Below are positions 54,361 through 64,000 of a stretch of DNA of 64,000 nt, one piece after another; position 1 is the stretch's first letter, and each line of letters opens with the position of its first letter. The stretch covers positions 43,113-107,112 of the forward strand of contig NW_027418099.1 of the NCBI RefSeq assembly GCF_009905375.1. The letters are read 5' to 3'. The notes under the pieces are model-generated. The model did no database searches and was not told the DNA's origin. It saw only the letters and a list, made by a program, of their open reading frames with translations. Both the position numbers and the translations under genes were made by a program. This stretch comes from Apium graveolens (taxonomy: Eukaryota; Streptophyta; Magnoliopsida; Apiales; Apiaceae).

Positions 54361-57300
54361 CCCAATTTTTGGGAAATTTTTGAAATCCTTATGAATAGTG
54401 TTTTTGCTGAATGAGAAAATTTTTCATGCCACACTATGTAGGGGTTCTGGTATGGATATTCTGAGATTTTATTAGTACTCTATATGGTATATAAGTGTAT
54501 GTAAAGATCGTCAGAATCCAATTCCGAACACTTTGATTTTTCCCGGAAATCCACTAGATAAGGAAAGAATTGAGTATAAGGTAACAGGATAAAAAGGATT
54601 TAAATTAAAGGATTATAAGAGAGGATCATAAAAGGAATATAATATATTGAGAAAGGTTAAGGGAACCTAAGTAATAAGATCCCGGGTATGATCCCTCAAA
54701 CGATAAACGAAAACGAAAGTTAAGCGAACCGTATAACAGATCAGCGATCATTAGGCAAACAATTAGGAAGTTAATCAAAGGGATTAGAGAGGATGATGTC
54801 ACCCAACCAATGAGAAGAGGACAAGGAGGGAAAGATGACATGATAGCATGACATAAGCATGACATAGGAAGGAAGGAAATGTGGTGGAATATTAACCACA
54901 CAAAATCAAGGTTAAATTGGTAATTAACCAAAAACAAATCAAATATTCAATCAACCAAGCCAAACAAATCATTTCTCATCAAAACAAACTTTTATTCTCT
55001 TCAACAAAAGCTTGCTCTCGGCTTTTTCATTTTCAAGAAGCAAGAAATTTCAAAACTCAAGATCAAGGCTTCCTAAATTGGTAAGATAATTCCCTAATCA
55101 TCCTTATGCATAGTTATGGCTATATCATGAGTTTAAGCACCCCATTCATTCTCAACCTTCTTCAATAAATCAATGAAGAAGACAATGAATAGTGATTTCA
55201 AAGTTTTTAACTTGAATTTTTCTTATTTTCCTTTAAGATCCAAGCATCCCTAAGACTTCTCAAGGCTTCTTAAGGCTTCCTAGCTACTCCCACCACTTCA
55301 AGGAAGGTATATCATCTCCAAACCCTAGATTCCTTTGTATAATAAGATGATTTTGATTATTATGGTGATATAGTAGCTTAATGCTTGTGGTTTAGAGTTT
55401 GGGTTGGAGTGGTAGTGAAATGGAATGGTGAATCTTGTTGTTTTGGTTAAAAGAACTTAAGTATAGTTAAATTCAAGCTTAGGCATAAGTATAAATGTTA
55501 ATATTGAATTGATTGGGGCTGTTATGATGTGATAAGGATGGAATTTGGTTGTATGAATGGGTTGAGATTGAATTGTGATGGTTTTTGAATGGTTTAAATT
55601 TGGGAAATCTCGTAAATATAGCCGTCGTAATGTCCGATTTACTTTAGACTGCTTTTGTTCATAATATTTGGACCCGAGAACTCCCTTCTAGATTATGGCC
55701 ATTGCCATGTTTAGATAGTTCATGTTACGAGCTTCGTTTTGATATGTAGTTCGTTTGATTCCGATGTACGGTTTAGAAGAAATGACCGTTTCAACTAACG
55801 GCGTTTCGCGAATGAAACTTTTCCCCTCGCCTTACTTTGAAACAAAGGTTAAAGACCAAAAAGGGTTAATTAGTGTATAAAACAATTATGGTAAGAGTGT
55901 TAGGCAGTTGGTAAGACACTCGCGAAGGAATCGCCTTAAAAATCGTAATGGTTAAATTATTAAAAATGGTGGAGCCGAGGGTACTCGAGTGACTTAAGAG
56001 AATCAGTAAGCGCAAAACAAGCGTTAGAGTCTAAGTTAGTTAAAGTATAGATTTACAAGTGACTTTGGTTTAATTCCAACTTACTTGTTGTTTATAGGTT
56101 ACCAGACTCGTCCCGAGCCTTTTATCACCCCCAGTCGCTCAGGCAAGTTTTCTACCTGTATAACTGTTGTTGTGATGTATATGTGTATATGCATGATCCT
56201 GCGATAATTGCATATTTGTTATTAGCAAATTCTTGCGATATATTGTAGCATGTGATATGGTATATATGCATGTCTGTTTCATATTCTTGATTTATATATC
56301 TGTTGGTTAAAATGCTTACAATTGCATAATACCTATGCTAGAGATAAGCGGTATTGAGTTTACCCTTAGTGGAGGGGATCAAAAGGTGAAAACATTTTCT
56401 AAAACCGGGAGTCGAGGATCCCGAGTAGATTTTATATATATATATATATTTATATATATATGGTTATAGTTTTCCAAACTATTAATCGAATAAGGTTTAT
56501 TCGATAACTTTATTTTATTTATTGAATATTATTTCGAATATTCATCCGAGGACCTATGACTCCTTTATTTTATTATTGAATATTATTTCGAATATTCATT
56601 CGAGGGCTTATGACTCAGTTATATTATTAATGATTATTAATTGAATATTCATTTGAGGATGTATGACTCCTTTATTTATTTAATGAATATTATTTATAAT
56701 ATTCATTCGAGGTATTATGACTCCGCTTATTATTTAATAATATTCTTTATTTTATTAAAGAATAATGTTCGATAATCAAACTTATTTTCGATTATTCAAA
56801 TAAAGATAGTATTTTTGTATAAGTATATCTTTGATTATTTAATTTTCATTCAAGTAAGAGTTTTAAAACTTCTACTTCAATTATTTTTATAAAGATTATT
56901 CTTTATGGAAATATTATTTAAATAATAATATTCAGATATTTTCTAATATATCGGGACTGATTTATTTTAATAAATCAGCAGTACTCCAAACATTCTTAAA
57001 AATGTTTTCGAGTCTTCAAAATGATTTTTAAAGTTAGAGTGGACCCCAAAACTCATTTTTTTATATTTAAGATCTTCCTTTCAAAGGGGTTTTAAATACT
57101 CGCTCAAAACCTGGGGGATCCAGCTTTGTGGTGCATTTTACATTCACAACGTGGTTGCTGTTTTGAGAAAACAAATGAATTGATTACTTACCCAACGTTC
57201 GGGAAGTAAGCCAATCTAATTGAGTCGGCATAAGCGACAGGCCGGGGTACGGTCTATCAAAGTGTAAGTGGCTGGGTGGCAGTCCATCAACGCGTAAGAG

Positions 57301-58287
57301 GCCGGGTGGCGGTCCAGCACAAGGTCCTTATGTGGCCAGGGTGATGACCGGTGGGGGATTCATCCATCTACTAGTAGAAAAGGTTACTTATTGGTATCTT
57401 TGCCTGATCAGCAAGATATCGGGTTTATGCCAAAATTCTTTTCCTTTCCAAAATTCATTGGATGTTACCAACTCTGTTCATACTTTACATAACAGAGGTT
57501 CCAGGAAATGTTTAAGAGATATATATGTGGATATATATCGGGACTAAATAAAGTATCTCGTAACTTTATTTCATTCAATAATATTTCAAAGATTGAATCT
57601 ATTCAAGTCTTAACTTGTAGTCTCATCTATGGGATGACTTTTTTTTAAACCTATAATACTTTGAACAGGGGTAGTTCAAGTAGCCTTATAAATGATATAA
57701 GTGTAGTGAAGTATTTGGTAACTTCATCTTCCTTTAAGCTTATATCCAGTAAGTAATTATCTTACTTTTGATAAAGGTTTTCAATAAGTTATCTATTAGA
57801 TACTTGCATTATTGATTACACTATATATTATCATGCGAGCTGTAAGGCTCACTCTTGCTTTATTTCTTCATCACACAACAACAGTTAGGAAGGATGGCCA
57901 GACTCAAGCAGACCCAGCGCAAGCGCGTGGGAAGCGTCCCGCGTCTTCCCGTTGATGTTGTAGCTGCTATAGCTGCAGAGGTAGATCTATTGTAGATCAG
58001 ACCATCTACTTTTGAGAATCAATTATGTATAATTATAACTTGTGGCAGATAATGGCAATAAATTGTAAACTTATTAAATAATCATTTTGGGTTGTAATAA
58101 CTTTTAAATTGTGGATTCAAAGACTTGTACTTATTTCAATTTCATCTCTGAGACTATAACGGGTTGTGGTGTGTGTTAGTGTGGGGTCACAGCATAAGGT
58201 TATTTATTATTAATTAAGTGAAGTGATATTGTGGAAAGAAAGACCGTGACGACCCGGATCCCCGACCCCGGATCTGGGGGTGTTACA
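54361..58287 (+). repeat. Third LTR of element G
   Basis: It is 3927 bp and lacks the first ~10 terminal bases; it begins at CCCAATTTTTGGG directly after integrase sequence, with no polypurine tract. It ends GGGGGTGTTACA followed by TTAGC. It is nearly identical to LTR1 over most of its length, including the TA tract (56430-56465), the array (56515-56735) and the G-rich units. Confidence 0.9.
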
Positions 58288-58292
58288 TTAGC
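58288..58292. other. Target-site duplication of element G, right copy (TTAGC)
   Basis: This matches 36816-36820. Confidence 0.9.
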
Positions 58293-61200
58293 GTTCTATA
58301 ACCTTTTAATACACGCGTCAACCTTAGTATCACGAATGTGTTTCCATTTCGAATACCACCATACTCATACTACCCCTTTTTTTAACTACTTCTATCTTCG
58401 AAAGCTTGATCATCATATAGAAGTAAAAGAATATATTGAGAGATCACTATGATCATGAACACTTGTTCTATTGCATAGTTAGTACAGAAGGTGGCCAGCC
58501 TTTAGTACTTGACAAGCAATTAAACAACATGTGGTATCCTACTAGGCTTCTATCACACAGATAGATAGTCATTCGGCAATACCTCCCCTTCTGGAAGGGT
58601 TGTTCTTCTCAGCTTATACAAAATGAAAAGGAGAGAAAAGAATGAATTGAAGAGAATTGTATATATATAAAATATACTGCCACAAAATATCTGGCTTGGA
58701 ATCTACCCCTGAACTATAGAGGTTGTCATAGGAGAACAAAACATATACGTATATATATCAACATCAAGTATTATAGCATCGCATTTCACGTGCCAAAATT
58801 TTTACTATTCCGTCCATCATTCCATGGATCCATGCTCTTGCTCGAGCTCATAAACGCTCACTTTTGAAACTCCCTCGACATCGAAACTCGAATAAGGGAT
58901 TTCATTCTAGACATCATTATTACTAGAATTCTATGCTTGCACTGCAACCTTCCTCGTATAGTAATATGACTCTCTATTCATAAGAGGGAATAAATATATA
59001 ATATGTAAATACTCCACTAGGTAGTCTATCAATGATAACTTATATATCAACACGACCCCATTAGGGATACTTAATCTCAACATCCATTACAATACAACTC
59101 TCACGGTTGTAATTGGCTCATTATTCAAAGAATCGTTGATGCATTACTATAGTCCACCACGGACCTACTATAGTCATTCATTTTCCATGAAATCTTCATA
59201 TCTAACCATACAAAGTCCATACCTACCTTATCGAATTCTTCTAAGGAGTTAACATAATCACCATTCATAATTCATGAAGAACACTCCAGATCCTGGCGTA
59301 CATTCATGACATGAAGCAGATAAAATTGCAGAAGAGTTTCAATCAAAGCAACGATAACAGGTTAATACCCATCTTAATCATATGCCTTCAATAGAAGACT
59401 TAACTCAAAGGTTCGTTTAGTCCTTCTTGAAACATGGTCCTGGCTTATCTCAAGATAGTACCTTCTAAGATAGATAGCCCACTCATGGAGATTACACGAA
59501 TTTAACCTTTACCCAACTACTATTACGGTTGAGTATTGCACAATCATCAGAAGGAATGTCAATCTTCCGAACCATAATACAACCTTCCCGCTTCAACCAT
59601 CATCACTGTATTCCTCTCGCACGAGCGCCTATAATTATCCTCTTACATTTAAAGTGTCAGCCACCTCTTTGGCCTTTCCTGATAGTAAAATTTCCTTACA
59701 ATCAATGTCATTTTAACCACCTCCAACTAAATTTTCTACCTCATTTCAATCACTGCTTATGTGAAAATGCTTTTCTTAAATCCTGGTGAGAGAGAAAAAA
59801 AAATCACCATTTTTCTATAAGTCATTGCCTTAGTCTTTAGATGTGAACATTGTCACGACTGACTCTCAATCATACTTAGGACGTCTCTTATCTTGGGTCC
59901 TTCTTATTTTCACCAATCTCGACCTTCATTGGGTCGATCTATACTTTCTCATGGTTCAACACGTGCCCACCTGGCATTATTATAATTAGCTCATATTTTC
60001 TTTATCAAAATTTCTATTCTTGAGAACTTTGAATATTACCTTTTCCTTGTAAAACCTCTAAGGTCATCCTTAAATTCTTCATCCGTTACTCCCTAGGCTC
60101 AGGGCATATCAAGATACCATTTACTAATACTATAATCATTATCTATAGAGTTCTGAAAACTTTCTGCACTGATCTTTAAAGATTGTTGTTGCCTTAATCC
60201 TTCATTCCGTATTACCTAAACTCATAATATCCCTATTAAGGGTGAAATGCCAACCTTTATGCATTCCTCTATGGTTCATCTCAAGTTATCGAGGTTCCAT
60301 CCTTAATTCCACCTTTTTAAAAAGGTACTTGCATCCGTCCATAGATAAATCAAGTCATGTATCCCCGATAAGGGTGTCTTATTCAATCATTTCCACCTCG
60401 ATAGTCTATACCGAATTTCACAATAGCATCCTTATTCAAGTTAAGGTCAATCCATATGGCCTCCAAAAGATAAAAATGGTTATCCGCTTTTCTTTCCTGA
60501 TTTGATAATGATCACATGGATGTTCTGGAAGATATTGGTCATGTTCAACATGAACTTCTTCTTAATAAATCCTTATTTACTTTTGTTGTTTATCTCAACA
60601 GTCATCTCAATATTGGGATATCTTTCATACCTGACATCTCCCTTTCTGGGTATCATGCCCATGGTCTTACACTTCACATTCTTGAAGGTCACTTCCTTCA
60701 TCCAATTTTCCTAATTTCTTACTTTCTTGTCTCCTCAGTCCATCCGTGTTTCCTTATTAATCAATCGATCTATCTCAAATTTTCATCGAATACTGTCAAC
60801 TTCTAGGGAATTAACTTTACGTATCGCTTACGCCTTCAAACCTTGAATTATCTCATGATCAGTCACCATCGCGCTGATGATGACACACTTCTCTATATTT
60901 ATTTCAAGGGTTTCTTAGGGTTTCCCATACCTAACTCCCTTATCACTTCTCAACTCTATTTCCTTTATATTCCTGTATACTCCTTCCCTTTTCAGTCTTT
61001 ATTTTCGTTTCCATTACAACCATTACATGAACCAACACAGCATAAGCATTAATTTCAAACATCCTGTCATTCTGGATTCGTGTCCTCAGAACGAATCTTG
61101 ACAACTTTTACAACTTAGATTCATAATTCATCATACTCGTCCGCTTTTGTTCTGGCTCTAAAGCTTTTACACTACCTCCATAACCTTGGGAAATACTTTC

Positions 61201-61394
61201 CCAAAAACAATTGTCTGAACTTTAATCAGTTTATTATAACCTCTGGCTCTGTGCCTTTCCTGGCCTTTCACCAACGGGTGGCCCTCTCTCTTAGGGGGTA
61301 AGTGACAAAAACAGTCTTTTGTGCTTCATCAATCATTTAGAATCTTAAATGATTCCTATATTTCCTTTAGCCAGGCTCTTGCTATTATTCCCAG
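58293..61394 (-). pseudogene. Element F internal region, continued: integrase back to gag
   Basis: On the minus strand this reads, from right to left, gag (the DPVEARAWLKE region near 61250-61394), the gag-pol region, RT traces, the RNase H end (near 59640-59690) and the integrase start and core (58293-59300). It is collinear with 50700-53820 of element G in reverse complement. Several frameshifts and stops are present and no long frame remains. ORFs on the plus strand (for example 60502-60714) are antisense shadows. It is truncated at about 61394 by element E. Confidence 0.75.
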
Positions 61395-62492
61395 TGGACT
61401 AACAATGAGATTTACAGAAGGGGGGTTGAATGTAAATCTCAAAACTTTTTCAGGTTTTGAGCAGTTTCTAAGGCTAAGTGTTTGAGTGATCAAATATGTG
61501 TGAATTGCTTGAAGCTGATGCAGACAGATATATATATATATATTCAAACACAAATGTAATGAGCACAAAGAACTTAAAAACTTTCTGGTGGATTTGTTGT
61601 TCCACCAAAGATGTATTATTTCAGAAAATCTGTGATTCAAAGAATTAAATCACAGCTGCTTCCTAGTACAAACTAGATGATTTTCTCTTTTGATATTTCT
61701 AAACAGCTCAGGAAAATTCATATCTAATTACTAGCTGCTACTTGATTTATATATCACCAAGTTTACAAGTGAAGACAAACTGTAAAATACAATGAAAAGA
61801 TTCTTCACATGTTTCTTCTTCATTTCTCTATCCAATGCAATCTAGGATAATCTGGTAAATCTTTGAATACTTCCTTGTTTGCATCAGAATGGAAAATGCT
61901 GCATTTTCTTGATTCCTCCTAGAGGCTTCCACATTCCAGTAGGTCTCTGTCAAACCCATGTGCCTCTGTCAGCTTGTGAATTGTCACTATCAACTGCTAA
62001 TGAACTAAGCATCCGTTTGAAGCTTCATCCGTTGATGCCTTATCCGTTGAGGCTTTATCCAGTGAAGCTTTATCCGTTGATGCATTATCAGTTGAAGTCT
62101 TTATCCGTTGAAGCACTTATCCGTTGATGAATATTATCCGTTGAAGCATTAGAGACATCCGTTGAAGCTTTGTTTCTTATCCGTGAAGGTCTTCAATATC
62201 CGTTGACACTTCTTCACTTATACAAAATTACAAGGAATGAAATATTTACAATTAGCCCTCCTATTTGTACATCCATTAGTAGTCAATATGACTGATTATT
62301 TCCTAACAACATCTAAGAATTACAGCTTGAAACCAGAGAGTGAAATGTGCTACAATACTAAACTGATTGTTACGTACAGCTACTCCTTCAACGGATAGCC
62401 AAGATGGTCTTATCCGTTGAGGCTACAACACTAGATTTCTAACTTAAATGTTTGCTTAACTTATCATCAAACTAATATACATATTACTAACA
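61395..62492 (-). repeat. 3' LTR of element E
   Basis: The right edge is TTACTAACA directly before the polypurine tract. The left edge is probably TGGACTAACAATG at 61395, by analogy with GGGACTAACA endings of A and C in reverse. The 12 bases before it (TATTATTCCCAG) do not match the gag sequence expected from F, so the left edge is uncertain by some bases. About 12 copies of the motif lie at 62010-62206. Confidence 0.75.
62010..62206. repeat. TATCCGTTGA motif array in the LTR of element E
   Basis: About 12 copies of ATCCGTTGA (some ATCCGTTTGA, ATCCAGTGA, ATCAGTTGA, ATCCGTGA) lie in 197 bp, mostly in one orientation, often followed by AGC or TGC. Further copies lie at 62389-62420, one of them inverted, and near 63969. 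The motif is that of A and C with CG changed to TG. Confidence 0.88.
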
Positions 62493-62506
62493 ATCTCCCC
62501 CTATTT
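62493..62506 (-). other. Polypurine tract of element E
   Basis: The minus strand reads AAATAGGGGGAGAT up to the LTR start TGTTAGTA. It differs by one base from the tract of A and C. Confidence 0.83.
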
Positions 62507-62639
62507 ATGTCTACTAGAACTGTAGGCATAAATTGGGTTTAGCTTGATGATAAACAAAACACTTAACAAATATATAAACTGTAATAAAGCAGAAATTCAA
62601 AAGTGCTACAAAAATGTATATGCTGAGATGGAATTGAAG

Positions 62640-64000
62640 AATTACATTGTTTCCAGGGTGCTCCTTTAGCCTGAGCAAATTACTTTCTTTTCCTTTGATC
62701 CCTGGTTTTCTTTCTAGCCTCCTGTCATTCTCCTCTATTTGAAGTTGAAGTTGTCTGTAGAATTCAGCTTCATCTTCTTCATTGATATCTAACTTAGATT
62801 GCATATCCTTGAGAGTTTCATTACTGGCAATCTTTAGCTGATCTTCAATTCTGAAAAATCTTCTGACTCCTTTGTTGTCTCTGAACTCCATCAACCAATG
62901 AGGTGATTTGTGAATTGTAATTCCTCTTTCTTGAATGAGTAAAGTTCTAGGCAAAGCATTGGGCTCCCTCCAAGTTTTCCTTATGTTGGCAATCTTGTTA
63001 AGAATCTCAGTCTTGGCAGTCCTGGTAAAGCCAGAATCCCTTTGTAGGCTGAGTAGACTCTGATCAAGGTAGAGTAGCCTTCATTCAGAATTCTGTGAAG
63101 AGGCCATGTTCTTTTCCCAGCTCCTTTGTATTTGAACACTAGTCTTTCTGGTAGCTGTCTGTAGGCAGCTATTCCCCTTACATCCTCCAGCTCATCCAGA
63201 TAGAGTTCAATGTCTGAAAATTCTTTTAATTGTCATGACTTGTCCTGACCAAAGTGACACCAAACTCTCCTGGTGTTGATGGTTTTGCCCATGGCCTATT
63301 CAGGAAGATCAGGAACAGAACTTGGGCCTGCTACTCCCCCTAAGTTCATGCTCTCATTCAAAGAATTAGAGTCATCATCATTAGAATTTACTCCAAATTC
63401 TTCAGATGGCTCACCAGCTTGAGAAGGCAGCCTGTTGACAGCAGCTTTGTCTCTGAGAAGAGATTCTGAAGTGTGTACAATGTGTAGAGTCCTGTTCTGC
63501 CTCCACATTGCCCTGTGTAGCCAATAATTGATAGGCTGGAACAGGGTGGAGTAAAAGTGTCAGCATCCAAGGAAATGTTATCAATGACAGCTTTGTAATG
63601 TTGCTGAAATTGTCTTTCCTTTTCTGCATCATCCACTTTCATTAACTCACTAGCAATGGCTGGATCCACCCTTATAGCTTCTGTACCTGCCTTTCTCAAT
63701 TTCTCTCTGTTCTTGCATCAGGGGCTCCCCCTGGTTCACACACACCCTCACACCTCACCCTCACCTTCTAAGGTGGCACTCCTCTCACTCACTTTTGCCA
63801 TGCTGGAAGAAATAGCATGCATATGGTGACTCTCAGCCTCTCCTTTTGCCTGGGAGCAACCCAACCTCTCACTCAAAAGATCACTCCCTTCCCTCAAACC
63901 TAAAAGTGATTGTACAGTTGCCATGTCCTCTACAGTTGGAATTGTTCCTGTTAAGTGTGTAGAGACCATCAACGGATAGGGAATATCCGTGAAGTGGAAA
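62640..64000 (-). pseudogene. Element E ORF3, internally deleted
   Basis: Reading leftward, 63972-63748 carries SLLGLREGSDLLSERLGCSQ. Then come DPAIASELMKVDDAEKERQF and, after a frameshift, HTSESLLRDKAAVNRLPSQA and SMNLGGVAGPSSVPDLPE, all matching ORF3 of C. At about 63232 the sequence jumps to KEFSDIELYLDELEDVRGIA, so the coiled coil and Lys-rich region (about 1.5 kb in C without its duplication) are missing. YRQLPERLVFKYKGAGKRTW, then a frameshift, NALPRTLLIQERG and PHWLMEFRDNKGVRRFFRIE complete the C-terminal domain. The expected stop is lost and the frame reads on to 62514. Confidence 0.8.

Larger units (their letters stand above)
36821..58287 (+). mobile_element. Element G: Ty3-gypsy (probable Tekay/Del) composite with three LTRs
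   Basis: Three plus-strand LTRs (36821-40769, 44954-49219, 54361-58287) enclose two different internal regions. The outside ends share a TTAGC duplication, so the first and third LTRs are the original pair; they are nearly identical over most of their length. The middle LTR is more diverged and has a different central block. Primer-binding sites for Met-tRNA follow LTR1 and LTR2. All pol and gag segments are heavily mutated. It lies inside the integrase of F, a related element in the opposite orientation. Confidence 0.88.
61395..64000 (-). mobile_element. Element E: Sirevirus-type copia, 3' end, enters from the right
   Basis: A 3' LTR (about 61395-62492), a polypurine tract and a decayed, internally deleted ORF3 on the minus strand are visible; the pol, gag and 5' LTR lie beyond the right edge. 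Protein similarity to ORF3 of A and C and the related TATCCGTTGA motif place it in the same group but a different family. Confidence 0.85.

Noticed and set aside
60502..60714. Conserved hydrophobic ORF, also antisense at 43248-43469 and 51496-51708
   Set aside because: It is the antisense of the gypsy gag-pol region in three copies; conservation follows from common descent of the repeat. The sense strand carries the element genes.
61383..61394. Target-site duplication for element E
   Set aside because: The bases do not match the F sequence expected at this point and the other end of E is outside the window, so no duplication can be confirmed.

Overview
The window is plant nuclear DNA (most likely a dicot; I cannot name the species) made up entirely of LTR retrotransposons nested inside one another. 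I found no host gene, tRNA, rRNA or CRISPR array. The base composition is AT-rich. The evidence is reverse transcriptase, integrase, RNase H and Gag signatures, LTRs that begin TG and end CA, primer-binding sites matching initiator Met-tRNA (TGGTATCAGAGC), polypurine tracts and 5-bp target-site duplications.

Layout. (D) The oldest layer is a minus-strand Ty1-copia fragment at 30657-31883, carrying part of integrase and the start of reverse transcriptase. (A) A plus-strand Sirevirus/Maximus-type copia element enters from beyond the left edge (1-2818) and resumes at 30319-30656; its 3' end lies next to D. (B) A minus-strand element of the same broad class sits in the 3' LTR of A at 2819-30313, with identical 606-bp LTRs in length and the duplication TATTA. 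(C) A plus-strand element closely related to A lies inside B at 9089-23355. After its second LTR it runs on into another primer-binding site and Gag start. (F) A minus-strand Ty3-gypsy element with a ~4.1-kb LTR, probably a Tekay/Del chromovirus, begins in the integrase of D at 31884. (G) A plus-strand relative of F with three ~4-kb LTRs occupies 36821-58287 inside the integrase region of F, flanked by TTAGC. (E) A minus-strand Sirevirus-like element begins in the Gag region of F at about 61395 and leaves through the right edge.

The copia elements A, B, C and E share a plan: Gag, then protease-integrase-RT-RNase H, then a long third ORF (ORF3) of unknown function downstream of pol, where sireviruses carry an 'env-like' gene. 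B is the best preserved: its Gag frame is open for 779 codons and its pol has only a few breaks. C and A carry several stops and frameshifts. The gypsy copies are heavily decayed, although the two outer LTRs of G are nearly identical.

The most unusual signal is a short dispersed motif specific to each copia element. In A and C it is CGACGGATGA/TCATCCGTCG, in E it is TATCCGTTGA, and in B it is ATCAGAACTT/AAGTTCTGAT. In B and C it clusters at the same places: LTR, the Gag linker, the integrase-RT linker, the spacer after pol, and the ORF3 linker. It occurs in both orientations and crosses coding and non-coding sequence. This is the best candidate here for an undescribed cis-acting or structural system.
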